Assembly (NCBI GenBank): GCA_964556895.1
Contig: CAZKYC010000105.1
Span: 1 to 13,678, forward strand
Direction: 5' to 3'
Source: Hinthialibacter sp964556895
Lineage (GTDB): Bacteria > Hinthialibacterota > Hinthialibacteria > Hinthialibacterales > Hinthialibacteraceae
Length of the DNA: 13,678 nucleotides
Positions 6,401 to 13,668 of the stretch are shown piece after piece. The notes below the pieces were generated by a model. That model had not been told where the DNA came from, did no database searches, and saw nothing but the letters and a program-made list of their open reading frames with translations. Position 1 is the stretch's first letter. Each line of letters starts with the position of its first letter. Made by a program: the position numbers and the translations under genes.

Positions 6401-8416
6401 GTTATAGCGCTCAATGTCAGTGATCGCGCCTTTTTCAAACTGATCGAGAATGACCTGAACTTCTCCGCGCGCGGCGTCAAGCATCTCAAACTTACGTTTA
6501 GGCACAATCATGTCAGACAGCCCGATTGAAATGCCGCCCACTTTAGCGTAGTGGTAGCCGATATCTTTGAGGTCGTCTAAGAATCTCGCTGAGCGTTCTT
6601 TGCCGCATTGTTTGTAACAATCAAGCACCAGTTGGGCCAGCGACTTTTTGTTGAATATTTTGTTCACGAAGCGCAGCTCATCAGGCAAAATGTCATTAAA
6701 GAGAATGCGGCCCGCGGTGGTTCGCAGGCGGATGCCTTTGATCCGCACTTCGATTTCATCTTGCAAGCCAATGACGCCGTGGTCGTAGGCGATTAACGCC
6801 TCGCGTTCATCGGTGTAGCGTTTGGGTTCTGCGCCGTTGATGGCGTTGCGCACCTTGGTCAAAAAGTAGCAGCCCAAGACGATATCCTGGCTGGGCGTCG
6901 CAATCGGCGTCCCACTCGCGGGGCCGAGGATATTGTGCATCGCCAACATCGAACGGCGGCATTCTTCCTGCGCCTCTTGTGACAATGGAACGTGGACCGC
7001 CATCTGGTCGCCGTCAAAGTCAGCGTTGAAGGCGGTGCAAGTCAACGGGTGAAGGCGAATCGCCTTGCCCTCAACCAAGGTCGGCTGAAACGACTGCATC
7101 CCCATACGGTGAAGGGTCGGGGCGCGATTGAGAATGACCGGGTGGTCTTGAATGACTTCTTCGAGAACGTCAAACACTTCTGGGTCGCCGCGCTCAATTT
7201 TTCGTTTGGCGCTGCGAATGGTGGTGACTTCGTCTAATTCTTCCAAACGGCGAATGATAAACGGCTCGAACAGTTCGAGCGCCATTTGTTTGGGCAAACC
7301 GCACTCGTTGTATTTTAAGTTCGGACCGCAAACAATAACCGAACGGCCTGAGTAGTCGACCCGCTTGCCGAGAAGGTTTTGGCGGAAACGGCCTTGCTTG
7401 CCTTTCAACATATCGCTGAGCGACTTGAGCGGACGGTTGTTTGAGCCTTTGACCGGGCGACCGCGGCGGCCGTTGTCTAACAAGGCGTCGACCGCTTCTT
7501 GAAGCATGCGCTTTTCGTTGCGGATAATGACTTCCGGCGCGCGCACCTCTTTCAATCGGCGCAGGCGGTTATTGCGGTTAATCACGCGGCGGTATAAATC
7601 ATTGAGGTCAGACGTCGCAAAACGCCCGCCGTCGAGCGGCACCAAAGGCCGCAAATCAGGCGGAATCACAGGCAACACTTCCATAATCATCCATTCAGGA
7701 CGGTTGCTGCTGTTTTTGAAGTCGCCGATGACCTTGAGACGCTTAATACAGCGTTTGACTTTTTGTTTTGACTTGCCTTCGCGGATGACTTTGCGCATCT
7801 CATCGGCCATCGCGTCTAGTTCGAGATTCTGTAAAATCTCCTGGATTGCTTCGGCGCCCATGCCGACGCGGAAATCGCTGCCGTATTCTTCACGCATACG
7901 CAGATATTCGCGCTCACTGAGAACATCCATGTAATTCAACTCAGCGCTGCCTGGGTCAAGGACGATGTATTCTTCGTAATAGAGAACGCGCTCAAGCGTC
8001 TTGATCGAAAGGTCTAATAACAACGCCAGGATGCTGGGCACGCCCTTCGAAAACCAGATATGGGCAACGGGCATCTCAAGTTCGATATGGCCCAGGCGGC
8101 TGCGGCGAACCCGCGACTGGGTGACTTCAACGCCGCAGCGGTCGCACACCACGCCGCGGTGTTTGATACCCTTAAACTTGCCGCACGAACATTCATAGTC
8201 GCGGGTCGGGCCGAAGATCCGTTCACAGAACAGGCCGTCGTTTTTGGGCTTGTAGGTTTTATAGTCGATGGTCTCCGGGTTTTTTACTTCCCCATACGAC
8301 CAACCGCGAATCTGGTCGGGCGACGTCAAACTGATCCGAATCGAGCGGACGCGGTTGATATCGCGTATTTCATCTTCGCGCCGTTTAGACGCTGGCGTTT
8401 GCAACGATTTCCACAT
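3467..8416 (-). CDS. rpoC: DNA-directed RNA polymerase subunit beta'
   Basis: Beta' forms, with beta, the catalytic centre and clamp of RNA polymerase. At 1649 aa it is about 240 residues longer than E. coli RpoC (1407). Visible elements are the N-terminal zinc ribbon (Cys76, 78, 91, 94), the rudder and lid region, and the catalytic motif NADFDGDQ (464-471) with Asp466, 468 and 470 binding Mg. The second zinc site is Cys802, 876, 883 and 886, and the bridge-helix region is near 750-788. The trigger loop RTFHIGG has His924, with Leu920 where E. coli has Met932. It is then interrupted by an insertion of about 450 residues before TGGLPRV (1381-1387), holding repeated sandwich-barrel-like units. 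A short insertion (about 731-739) follows the F-loop. The C-terminal conserved block LLGITKASLNTESF is intact. The ATG at 8416-8414 follows AGGAG (8430-8426) with 9 nt spacing. rpoB ends 47 nt upstream, so the two are co-transcribed. Confidence 0.99.
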   Translation of the reverse strand: MWKSLQTPASKRREDEIRDINRVRSIRISLTSPDQIRGWSYGEVKNPETIDYKTYKPKNDGLFCERIFGPTRDYECSCGKFKGIKHRGVVCDRCGVEVTQSRVRRSRLGHIELEMPVAHIWFSKGVPSILALLLDLSIKTLERVLYYEEYIVLDPGSAELNYMDVLSEREYLRMREEYGSDFRVGMGAEAIQEILQNLELDAMADEMRKVIREGKSKQKVKRCIKRLKVIGDFKNSSNRPEWMIMEVLPVIPPDLRPLVPLDGGRFATSDLNDLYRRVINRNNRLRRLKEVRAPEVIIRNEKRMLQEAVDALLDNGRRGRPVKGSNNRPLKSLSDMLKGKQGRFRQNLLGKRVDYSGRSVIVCGPNLKYNECGLPKQMALELFEPFIIRRLEELDEVTTIRSAKRKIERGDPEVFDVLEEVIQDHPVILNRAPTLHRMGMQSFQPTLVEGKAIRLHPLTCTAFNADFDGDQMAVHVPLSQEAQEECRRSMLAMHNILGPASGTPIATPSQDIVLGCYFLTKVRNAINGAEPKRYTDEREALIAYDHGVIGLQDEIEVRIKGIRLRTTAGRILFNDILPDELRFVNKIFNKKSLAQLVLDCYKQCGKERSARFLDDLKDIGYHYAKVGGISIGLSDMIVPKRKFEMLDAARGEVQVILDQFEKGAITDIERYNKVIDRWIETTEKVAEEMMDELKTDNQGFNPIYIMADSGARGSKQQIRQLAGMRGLMSKPMKKLTGGIGEIIESPIESNFKEGLTVLEYFISTHGARKGLADTALKTAEAGYLTRRLIDVAQDVIITEPDCGTLAGLDVSAIKEGDQEMESLEDRVLGRTAAEDIINPLNGNVIVTQGEEIEEAAAMMIGRCGLESVYIRSVVACESPRGVCAKCYGRDLSRRQPVRIGEATGIIAAQSIGEPGTQLTLRTFHIGGTTSRILEESEIRMRHNDDGVGGLRDGESGIVKYINLSLVENRKKDLIAVNNIGRPVLLRSNVKCPDGLSRSEPLIKFNKLETISMGKKLCVTRDGGSILLMNTRGKEVASFSSIPLGAVIHANDGDRVSPGDLIAEWNPLQVPVVALIDGKAKLHDITMKDLVKDGDELIVPRNHFGGQVEVTKGGNSEVYHLQPGHRLMIKDGDSVKAGQHLAYHVTPTIARTEGKIRFADIVEGVTIRRVLDPVTNNLKSIISDYTSGKPPRICVVDRNEEIIDEYTLPPGSIITVEDGADVLSGMILAHTEQLADRFRQLEGGISLGATIFVADGEEIERRGASFFRTTGKKDDCNVISRWDPYFKAEIASADGTVHFEQIIEGVTMRRQRPEGGASSQMIVMEHREDKHPSLIIKKRGKSPEYHSLPSGAHIVVNDGDEVKPGDILAKIPKETFKSRDVTGGLPRVEELFEARRPKQRDLAIITKVDGWVKIPMPDELEELAEQIEDKIGKKRRRGTRIILITDKDGEVLSAHEIDAGKHVIIHDGDWVSTGDKLVDGSIDPHEYLEVMGERATQMYLINEVQEVYRLQGVGINDKHIEVIVRQQFRKVTITESGDTSFLLDEDIDRYQVSKENERVMQQGGKPAQFKPRLLGITKASLNTESFISAASFQETTRVLTQAAISSKVDHLLGLKENVIMGHLIPAGTGWGYHEKYYNEILSKDRVQAPV
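4277..5626 (-). other. RpoC trigger-loop insertion (SI3-type), enlarged to about 450 residues
   Basis: This is the part of rpoC encoding residues 931-1380, between HIGGTTS and TGGLPRV. E. coli has about 215 residues between the same anchors, including the 188-residue SI3. The segment is in frame and has the same kind of sequence as SI3. It is built from repeats rich in DGDxVxxGDxLA (for example near 1051-1062, 1130-1141, 1217-1228 and 1357-1368). Confidence 0.85.
4304..5233 (-). repeat. Three tandem protein repeat units inside the RpoC insertion
   Basis: Units lie at about residues 1062-1142 (DNA 4991-5233), 1143-1230 (4727-4990) and 1280-1371 (4304-4579). Units 2 and 3 share clear landmarks: GKIRFADIVEGVTIRR against GTVHFEQIIEGVTMRR, and YTLPPGSIITVEDGADV against YHSLPSGAHIVVNDGDEV. 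Unit 1 is more diverged but keeps IKDGDSVKAGQHLA. E. coli SI3 has one such unit (GFVRFTDMIDGQTITR and following). This looks like internal duplication of a sandwich-barrel hybrid-type domain. Confidence 0.6.
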
Positions 8417-8430
8417 AGGAGCGGGCTCCT
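8417..8430 (-). promoter_or_regulatory. Palindrome covering the rpoC Shine-Dalgarno
   Basis: The 14 nt just upstream of the rpoC ATG read AGGAGCCCGCTCCT on the message. The AGGAG Shine-Dalgarno can pair perfectly with CTCCT directly before the start codon, leaving a CCCG tetraloop. This would hide the ribosome-binding site unless ribosomes arriving from rpoB, whose stop is 34 nt upstream of the element, open it. Confidence 0.5.
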
Positions 8431-8463
8431 TACATAGGGTCTAATTTGGGTTCACAGGAACGG

Positions 8464-11400
8464 TTACTTGCTCTCCACCAATTCGGTGGTCTTTGGCGCT
8501 TCTCGCGCCGCTTTTTCGCCTGGCTCGCCTGACTCTTCGCCTTCTTCTTCGACCAATTCAATACCAAGCGCGAGGCTTTGCAGTTCCTTGATGAGTACAT
8601 AGAACGACTCAGGAATTCCTGGCGCCCGGGCGTTTTTGCCTTTGACGATGGCTTCATAAATGCGGTTGCGGCCTATAATGTCATCTGATTTAACAGTGAG
8701 TAGTTCCTGTAAGGTGTGGGCGGCGCCGTATGCTTCGAGCGCCCACACTTCCATCTCGCCCAAGCGCTGGCCGCCAAACTGCGCCTTGCCGCCCAACGGT
8801 TGTTGGGTAACCAGCGAGTAGGGCCCAATGGAGCGAGCGTGAATTTTATCGTCAACCAAGTGGTTGAGTTTTAACATATAGATCATGCCGACGGTGACTT
8901 TTTCAGCGAATGGTTCGCCTGTTCGGCCATCGATGACGGTTGACTTGCCGGTTTCAGGAAGTTCCGCTTTTTTCAGCAACTCGATCACATCGGCTTCTTT
9001 GGCGCCGTCAAAGACAGGCGTCGCGATATGGAAGCCGAGTTTATGAATCGCCCAGCCGAGGTGAGTTTCAAAAATCTGGCCGACGTTCATACGAGACGGA
9101 ACGCCGAGCGGGTTTAAGGTAATATCGACCGGGGTGCCGTCTTCGAGGTGAGGCATGTCCTCGACCGGAACGACGCGGGAGATAACGCCTTTGTTTCCGT
9201 GGCGGCCCGCCATCTTATCGCCGATTGAAAGGCGTTTTTTCTTGGCGACATAGACCTTGACCATTTTGAGCACGCCCGGCGGCAAGTTATCACCAGTTTT
9301 GATGTACTCAACTTGTTTTTCATACTGCTGTTGAATTTCTTCCAGGTCAGCGCGGTATTTCATTCGCAAGTGGTCAAGAACGGGGTCGTCAGGGATGGTC
9401 AAATCGCGAAGGTCCAGGTCACCCAGTTTATTCAGGTCATTCTTGGTGACCTTTTTGCCTTGCGACAACAGAATCTCGCCCGTGAGTGGATTCACAATGT
9501 CGCTTTTTAATTCGCGGCCAATCATGGCTTTTTCAGCGCGTTCGATCCATTCGGCGTCAATCGCTTCGGTATTCTTGTCGCGGTCAGCTAACAGGCGCTT
9601 GATGGCGCGTTCGTCTTCGCTACGGCTGCGTCCGCCGCGCATCTTACGGGCGAAGACCTTGACGTCAACAACAATGCCTTTTGTACCCGGCGACGCCTTC
9701 AGCGAGATGTCTTTGACGTCTTCGGCGCGCTTACCAAAGATCGCGCGAAGCAGTTTTTCGACGTTTGAGGTCTGAACTTTGCCCTTCGGAGAAATCTTAC
9801 CGACGAGAATGTCGCCAGGGCTGACCGGAGCGCCGATGCGAATCACGCCGTTTTCGTCCAGGTTGCGTAAGGCTTCATCACCAACATTGGGGATATCGCG
9901 AGTGATTTCTTCTTCACCGAGTTTGGTGTCGCGCGCTTCGACTTTAAATTCTTCGATGTGAACGCTGGTAAAGACGTCTTCTTTGATAAAGCGTTCGCTA
10001 ACGACGATGGCGTCTTCGAAGTTTGCGCCTTCCCACGACATAAACGCAACCAAGACGTTTTTGCCAAGAGCGATTTCGCCCTTGTCGGTCGCGGGGCCGT
10101 CAGCGATAACCCAACCGGCTTTCACCTTGTTGCCTTTGCGCACAATCGGCTTCTGGTTAACGCAGGTGTTTTGGTTGGAGCGCATGAACTTCTGTAGTGT
10201 GTATTCATCGACATCGTTGTCGTGTTCGGGGTTGTCGGGACGAACCACGATCTTTTCAGCCGAGACATAGTCGACGGTTCCTGAACGTTTGGCGACAACA
10301 ACGACGCCAGAGTCTTTTGCGGCTTTGTATTCAATGCCTGTGCCCACCAAGGGCGCTTCGGGACGAAGCAATGGCACCGCCTGGCGCTGCATGTTTGAGC
10401 CCATCAGCGCGCGGTTGGCGTCGTCGTGTTCCAAAAACGGAATCAGCGCCGATGAGATTGAAACCAGCTGTTTCGGCGACACGTCCATATAGTGAATCTG
10501 GTCTGGCGACACCCGCGGGAAATTGCCGCGATACCGGGTCAACACTGTTTCATTGATGTAACGCCCTTTGTCGTCAATCGGGGCGTTGGCCTGGGCGATG
10601 ATTAAATTGTCTTCATCATCCGCCGAAAGATATTCAATATCTTTTGTTGCAACGCCGTTTTTTACTTTACGATACGGCGTCTCAATGAAACCAAACTCGT
10701 TGACGCGAGCGTATGTTGACAAACTTGAAATCAGGCCGATGTTTGGCCCTTCAGGCGTTTCAATCGGGCACACACGGCCATAGTGAGTGTGGTGAACGTC
10801 ACGCACTTCAAAGCCGGCGCGCTCCCGGTTCAACCCGCCTGGCCCAAGGGCCGACAGGCGGCGCTTGTGAGTCAATTCAGACAGTGGGTTGACTTGGTCT
10901 AAGAACTGAGACAACTGGCTGCGGCCAAAGAAGTCAGCGATCGCCGAGGTAATTGGCTTGGCATTGATTAGATTGCGGGGCATGACATTTTCGATGTCCA
11001 GAATGCCCATTTTTTCACGGATGGTGCGTTCCATACGCGCCAACCCGACCCGTACTTGGTTTTCAAGCAATTCGCCAATGGTGCGAACCCGGCGGTTGCC
11101 CAAGTGGTCGATGTCGTCTGACGCGGCCTCGCCGCGGTACACCGACAACATATATTTCACAACGCCAATCACGTCTTCGACGGTCAGCGTGACGTCTTCA
11201 ATTGGAATCTCGACCCCTAATTTTTTGTTTAAGCGATAGCGGCCCACGCGCGACAAGTCATAGCGGCGCTCTTTGGTGAATAAGTTTTCAAAGAGCATCA
11301 ACGCGTTCTTGGCAGCGGGCGGCTCGCCAGGACGAAGAGTCTGATAAATTTCGCCCAGGGCGCTTTCCCGGTCAGACGTATTGTCCTTGAGGATGGTGTT

Positions 11401-12297
11401 GCGAATAATGTTAAAGTCGCGGGAGTCGCCTTCAACCAGCCAGATTGAACCGGCTTTCATTTCGACGAGTTTGTCAAAGACCGCGTCAGTAATTTCCGTC
11501 CCCGCTTCAACGATCACTGAGTTGGTTTCAGGGTCAACATAGTCGCGTGCGACGACTTTGCCGGTCAGGGTATTGCGACTGCGCGAGGTGACTTTGGCTT
11601 CACGTTGTTGAATAAACAGGTTGAGGATGGCTTCGTCAGTCTCATAGCCAAACGCGCGCAGCAAAACCGTAGCAGGCAACTTTCGACGACGGTCAATAAC
11701 GACCGACAACACGTCATTGAGGTCGTTTTCAAATTCCAACCAAGCGCCGCGGTTTGGGATGATGCTGGCTTGAATCAAGCGCTGGCCGCTATGATGGGCT
11801 TCGACATTAAAGGTAGCGCCGGGCGAACGGTGTAACTGGCTGACCACTACGCGTTCGGCGCCGTTGATGACGAAGGTTCCCCGTTCTGTCATTAAGGGAA
11901 TTTCGCCAAGATAAATTTCTTCTTCGCGAATGTCGACAATCTGAGGTTCAGCGTCTTTGTCTTCGGCCTGCTTCACGATCAGCCTGACCTTGATACGCAA
12001 CGGCGCCGCGTAGGTCATGCCGCGGTCGATGCACTCCATCACCGAATATTTCGGGCGCCCCAGGGTGTAGTTGACAAATTCGAGCGTCGAACCATCACGG
12101 CCCTTGACGGGAAAAATCGAACCAAACGCCTGCTGAAGGCCAGCGTCTTGGCGGCGGCCAGGCAATTCTTCGTCTTGAAGAAATAGCGCATACGACTGCT
12201 GTTGGGTTTCGATCAAGTCTGGAATTTCGATGACGTCCTGAATTTTGGCGAAGCTGCGTCGTTCGCGCCATGGACATTCATTTACGGCTTGTGTCAT
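8464..12297 (-). CDS. rpoB: DNA-directed RNA polymerase subunit beta
   Basis: Beta forms half of the RNA polymerase active-site cleft and is the rifampicin target. The 1277-aa length is within the family range (E. coli 1342). Visible features are the N-terminal FAKIQDVIEIPDLIE block, the rifampicin cluster around SQLSQFLDQVNPLSE (460-474), and THKRRLSALGPGGL (476-489). GRVCPIETPEGPNIGL (507-522) and the catalytic lysines equivalent to E. coli K1065 and K1073 (Lys1020 and Lys1028, before MAGRHGNKGVIS) follow. The C-terminus ends in an acidic tail (EEEGEESGEPGE). Asp467, His477 and Ser482 match E. coli D516, H526 and S531, so a rifampicin-sensitive enzyme is expected. Val469 replaces N518 and Arg459 replaces S508. 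The region equivalent to E. coli SI2 is short. The ATG at 12297-12295 follows GAGGAG (12309-12304) with 6 nt spacing. No rplL lies upstream; a promoter and a leader of about 180 nt do. Confidence 0.99.
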   Translation of the reverse strand: MTQAVNECPWRERRSFAKIQDVIEIPDLIETQQQSYALFLQDEELPGRRQDAGLQQAFGSIFPVKGRDGSTLEFVNYTLGRPKYSVMECIDRGMTYAAPLRIKVRLIVKQAEDKDAEPQIVDIREEEIYLGEIPLMTERGTFVINGAERVVVSQLHRSPGATFNVEAHHSGQRLIQASIIPNRGAWLEFENDLNDVLSVVIDRRRKLPATVLLRAFGYETDEAILNLFIQQREAKVTSRSRNTLTGKVVARDYVDPETNSVIVEAGTEITDAVFDKLVEMKAGSIWLVEGDSRDFNIIRNTILKDNTSDRESALGEIYQTLRPGEPPAAKNALMLFENLFTKERRYDLSRVGRYRLNKKLGVEIPIEDVTLTVEDVIGVVKYMLSVYRGEAASDDIDHLGNRRVRTIGELLENQVRVGLARMERTIREKMGILDIENVMPRNLINAKPITSAIADFFGRSQLSQFLDQVNPLSELTHKRRLSALGPGGLNRERAGFEVRDVHHTHYGRVCPIETPEGPNIGLISSLSTYARVNEFGFIETPYRKVKNGVATKDIEYLSADDEDNLIIAQANAPIDDKGRYINETVLTRYRGNFPRVSPDQIHYMDVSPKQLVSISSALIPFLEHDDANRALMGSNMQRQAVPLLRPEAPLVGTGIEYKAAKDSGVVVVAKRSGTVDYVSAEKIVVRPDNPEHDNDVDEYTLQKFMRSNQNTCVNQKPIVRKGNKVKAGWVIADGPATDKGEIALGKNVLVAFMSWEGANFEDAIVVSERFIKEDVFTSVHIEEFKVEARDTKLGEEEITRDIPNVGDEALRNLDENGVIRIGAPVSPGDILVGKISPKGKVQTSNVEKLLRAIFGKRAEDVKDISLKASPGTKGIVVDVKVFARKMRGGRSRSEDERAIKRLLADRDKNTEAIDAEWIERAEKAMIGRELKSDIVNPLTGEILLSQGKKVTKNDLNKLGDLDLRDLTIPDDPVLDHLRMKYRADLEEIQQQYEKQVEYIKTGDNLPPGVLKMVKVYVAKKKRLSIGDKMAGRHGNKGVISRVVPVEDMPHLEDGTPVDITLNPLGVPSRMNVGQIFETHLGWAIHKLGFHIATPVFDGAKEADVIELLKKAELPETGKSTVIDGRTGEPFAEKVTVGMIYMLKLNHLVDDKIHARSIGPYSLVTQQPLGGKAQFGGQRLGEMEVWALEAYGAAHTLQELLTVKSDDIIGRNRIYEAIVKGKNARAPGIPESFYVLIKELQSLALGIELVEEEGEESGEPGEKAAREAPKTTELVESK

Positions 12298-12445
12298 GAG
12301 CGTCTCCTCAGATCAAGAGGTGTATTTCCATGCTTAGGTCGTTCGTGTAATTCTTTCAGACGGTTGCGTCCACTGCCCTGGACTCGGTTCGACCTTAATC
12401 CAGAGGTCTCCATGAGGGAGGCCTACCCCGTGGAACGCACAACGA

Positions 12446-12463
12446 CGATTTCGAAAAAAATCG
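12446..12463 (-). other. Hairpin in the rpoB leader
   Basis: CGATTT (12446-12451) and AAATCG (12458-12463) form a perfect 6-bp stem with a 6-nt loop, shortly after the predicted rpoB transcription start. It could be a leader structure, but no ligand-binding fold or known r-leader is recognisable. Confidence 0.35.
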
Positions 12464-12485
12464 CTTATGGTTCATTCGCTGGAGG

Positions 12486-12514
12486 GTTATACTGTTGTAT
12501 TGTCTGTGTAGCAA
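12486..12514 (-). promoter_or_regulatory. Candidate sigma70-type promoter for rpoBC
   Basis: On the minus strand, -35 TTGCTA (12514-12509, 4 of 6 consensus positions) is followed by exactly 17 nt and -10 TATAAC (12491-12486, 5 of 6). A start near 12479 gives a leader of about 180 nt before the rpoB ATG. It lies immediately downstream of an intrinsic terminator facing the same way, a typical arrangement for an insulated operon start. Confidence 0.6.
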
Positions 12515-12517
12515 CGC

Positions 12518-12542
12518 AAAAATCCCCGTCTTGAAGACGAGG
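12518..12542 (-). terminator. Intrinsic terminator immediately upstream of the rpoB promoter
   Basis: On the minus strand, CCTCGTCT (12542-12535), loop TCA and AGACGGGG (12531-12524) form an 8-bp stem with one G-U pair, followed by A and five T (12522-12518). On the plus strand the wobble becomes a C-A mismatch and no T run follows, so the terminator faces left, toward rpoB. No minus-strand gene lies in the 1.1 kb to its right, so it has no visible client gene here. Confidence 0.65.
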
Positions 12543-12719
12543 CTATCCCCTTCATTCATTTGACTCTCTATTACTATCATCGCGCGCTATTAAAGGTGAG
12601 TGGTACCTGGTTCAATGAGTTTCCCTACTCGAAAACGAATCAAGTCAGAAAAGATAACCTCTTATTTCAATGATGTCAAGGGATTATTGCAACTTTTTTT
12701 CTATTATTTCAAAATGGTG

Positions 12720-12749
12720 TTGACCTCTTGCGTTTCTTGGTCTTATATG
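12720..12749 (+). promoter_or_regulatory. Weak candidate promoter for the HAD gene
   Basis: TTGACC (12720-12725) is followed by 18 nt and TATATG (12744-12749). The -35 box is good, but the -10 box is weak and the spacing is one above optimum. It would give a leader of about 230 nt before the HAD start. Confidence 0.25.
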
Positions 12750-12755
12750 AATTGT

Positions 12756-12788
12756 GGCTCATCTGGGATTTGGAAACTTTTTCTCAAA
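12756..12788 (+). repeat. Direct repeat flanking the HAD gene, copy 1
   Basis: This 33-nt segment, beginning GGCTCATCTGGGATTTGGA, matches 13636-13668 at 29 of 33 positions. The differences are at 12764, 12775, 12778 and 12781. It lies 196 nt upstream of the HAD start. Confidence 0.75.
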
Positions 12789-12983
12789 AGCTCCCTGAGT
12801 TGGATTGTCTATTATTGAAAGGACGAATATCGTTTTTTGACCAAATTCCAGACCATCCAGCAAGGGAAATACTCAAATATCGGAAGAACCTGAATTGTTA
12901 TGTCTACCCAACCCTATTTCAGCTGAAAATTAACGAAAACCCAAATTCTATACAATATCAGATTTATGTAAATGGAGAAAAAC

Positions 12984-13628
12984 GTGTTAGAAGCAATCAT
13001 TTTTGATATGGACGGCGTATTAGTCGATTCTGAGCAATATATTCGCGAAGCGGCGGTGAAAATGTTCGCCGAAAAGGGGGCCAATGTAAATCCAGACGAT
13101 TTTTTACCCTTCACCGGAACTGGAGAGAACCGATTTATCGGCGGCGTCGCTAAACTCTATAACGTTGACCTCGATTTAGACGTGGATAAAGCGAGGCTCT
13201 ACTCGATCTACGCCGATTTGGTCAAGGGAAAGATTGTCCCTTTGGATGGCGTAGTCGATTTCATTTCTACATGCAAGAACAAAGGTTGGAAAATTTCGGT
13301 CGCATCCAGCGCTGATGATGTGAAAGTTGATATTAACTTAGATGGAATCGGTATTCCTAGGATCGACTTTGACGCTGTAACGACTGGGAACGATGTTGAA
13401 CGAACCAAGCCCGACCCCGATATTTTCTTGAAAACTATCAAAAAACTCAGCGTCAAAGCGGAAAATTGCCTAGTGATTGAAGACGCTGTTTCTGGCGTGA
13501 CCGCCGCCAAAGCGGCTGGTTGTATGTGTCTAGCGCTAACCACGAGTTTCACCGCTGAAGACCTTCACCAAGCCGATTGGATCGGAAGGAGCCTTGCTGA
13601 TTTCCCCCCTGAAGCCGTGAAATGGTAA
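12984..13628 (+). CDS. HAD-superfamily hydrolase, beta-phosphoglucomutase-like (subfamily IA)
   Basis: This is a cytoplasmic phosphatase or phosphomutase of the HAD family; the substrate is not predictable. With the GTG start at 12984 it has 214 aa, typical for the subfamily. Motif I is FDMDGVLVDS, with nucleophile Asp8 and acid/base Asp10. A helical cap of the C1 type follows (about 16-80). Motif II is the Ser in VASSAD (about 107-112), motif III is Lys142 in TKPDPDIF, and motif IV is Glu166-Asp167 in VIEDAVSGV. All catalytic residues are present. GTG 12984 is preferred over ATG 12972 because GGAG (12974-12977) lies 6 nt before the GTG, whereas the ATG has no ribosome-binding site. The protein then starts MLEAIIFDMDG, as is usual for the family. 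The gene faces right, divergent from rpoB, and is bracketed by an imperfect direct repeat. It has no evident functional link to the polymerase genes. GC content (29 of 60 in a sampled line) is lower than in rpoB. Confidence 0.92.
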   Translation: MLEAIIFDMDGVLVDSEQYIREAAVKMFAEKGANVNPDDFLPFTGTGENRFIGGVAKLYNVDLDLDVDKARLYSIYADLVKGKIVPLDGVVDFISTCKNKGWKISVASSADDVKVDINLDGIGIPRIDFDAVTTGNDVERTKPDPDIFLKTIKKLSVKAENCLVIEDAVSGVTAAKAAGCMCLALTTSFTAEDLHQADWIGRSLADFPPEAVKW

Positions 13629-13635
13629 AAAAAAG

Positions 13636-13668
13636 GGCTCATCCGGGATTTGGATACGTTCTCTCAAA
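13636..13668 (+). repeat. Direct repeat flanking the HAD gene, copy 2
   Basis: This is the second copy of the 33-nt repeat, starting 8 nt after the HAD stop codon and running almost to the window end. Similarity may extend weakly further (GAATTAGA here, GAGTTGGA in copy 1). One frame reads GLIRDLDTFSQIEL, against LIWDLETFSQKLPEL in copy 1. There is no ATG in that frame before the window ends. Confidence 0.75.

Larger units (their letters stand above)
12615..12983 (+). pseudogene. AT-rich stretch with a possible decayed or frameshifted ORF of unknown function
   Basis: The region between the rpoB promoter and the HAD gene is AT-rich, with no complete gene. One frame reads from ATG 12615 (MSFPTRKRIKSEKITSYFND) toward a T7 run near 12694-12700. 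Another frame is open from 12674 to 13003 and reads protein-like (WDLETFSQKLPELD, then FFDQIPDHPAREILKYRK) but has no ATG; its stop at 13004-13006 overlaps the HAD start. A frame change in or near the T7 run would join the two. I do not recognise the product. Evidence for coding comes only from the open frame and from the repeat copy at 13636-13668. It may instead be plain intergenic DNA. Confidence 0.25.

Noticed and set aside
12396..12423. Inverted repeat around GGTCTCC / GGAGGCC in the rpoB leader
   Set aside because: It pairs fully only as plus-strand RNA (G-U wobble). In the rpoB transcript the same position is a C-A mismatch, so a leader role is weak.
12353..12430. Possible 26-codon leader peptide on the minus strand upstream of rpoB (MNHKRFFSKSS...)
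   Set aside because: There is no Shine-Dalgarno before its start codon, no attenuator-type hairpin with a U-tract after it, and no regulatory codon run. It is most likely chance.
12756..13668. Insertion sequence or transposon carrying the HAD gene
   Set aside because: The repeats are direct and imperfect, and no transposase or inverted ends are visible. There is no support for a mobile element beyond the repeat itself.
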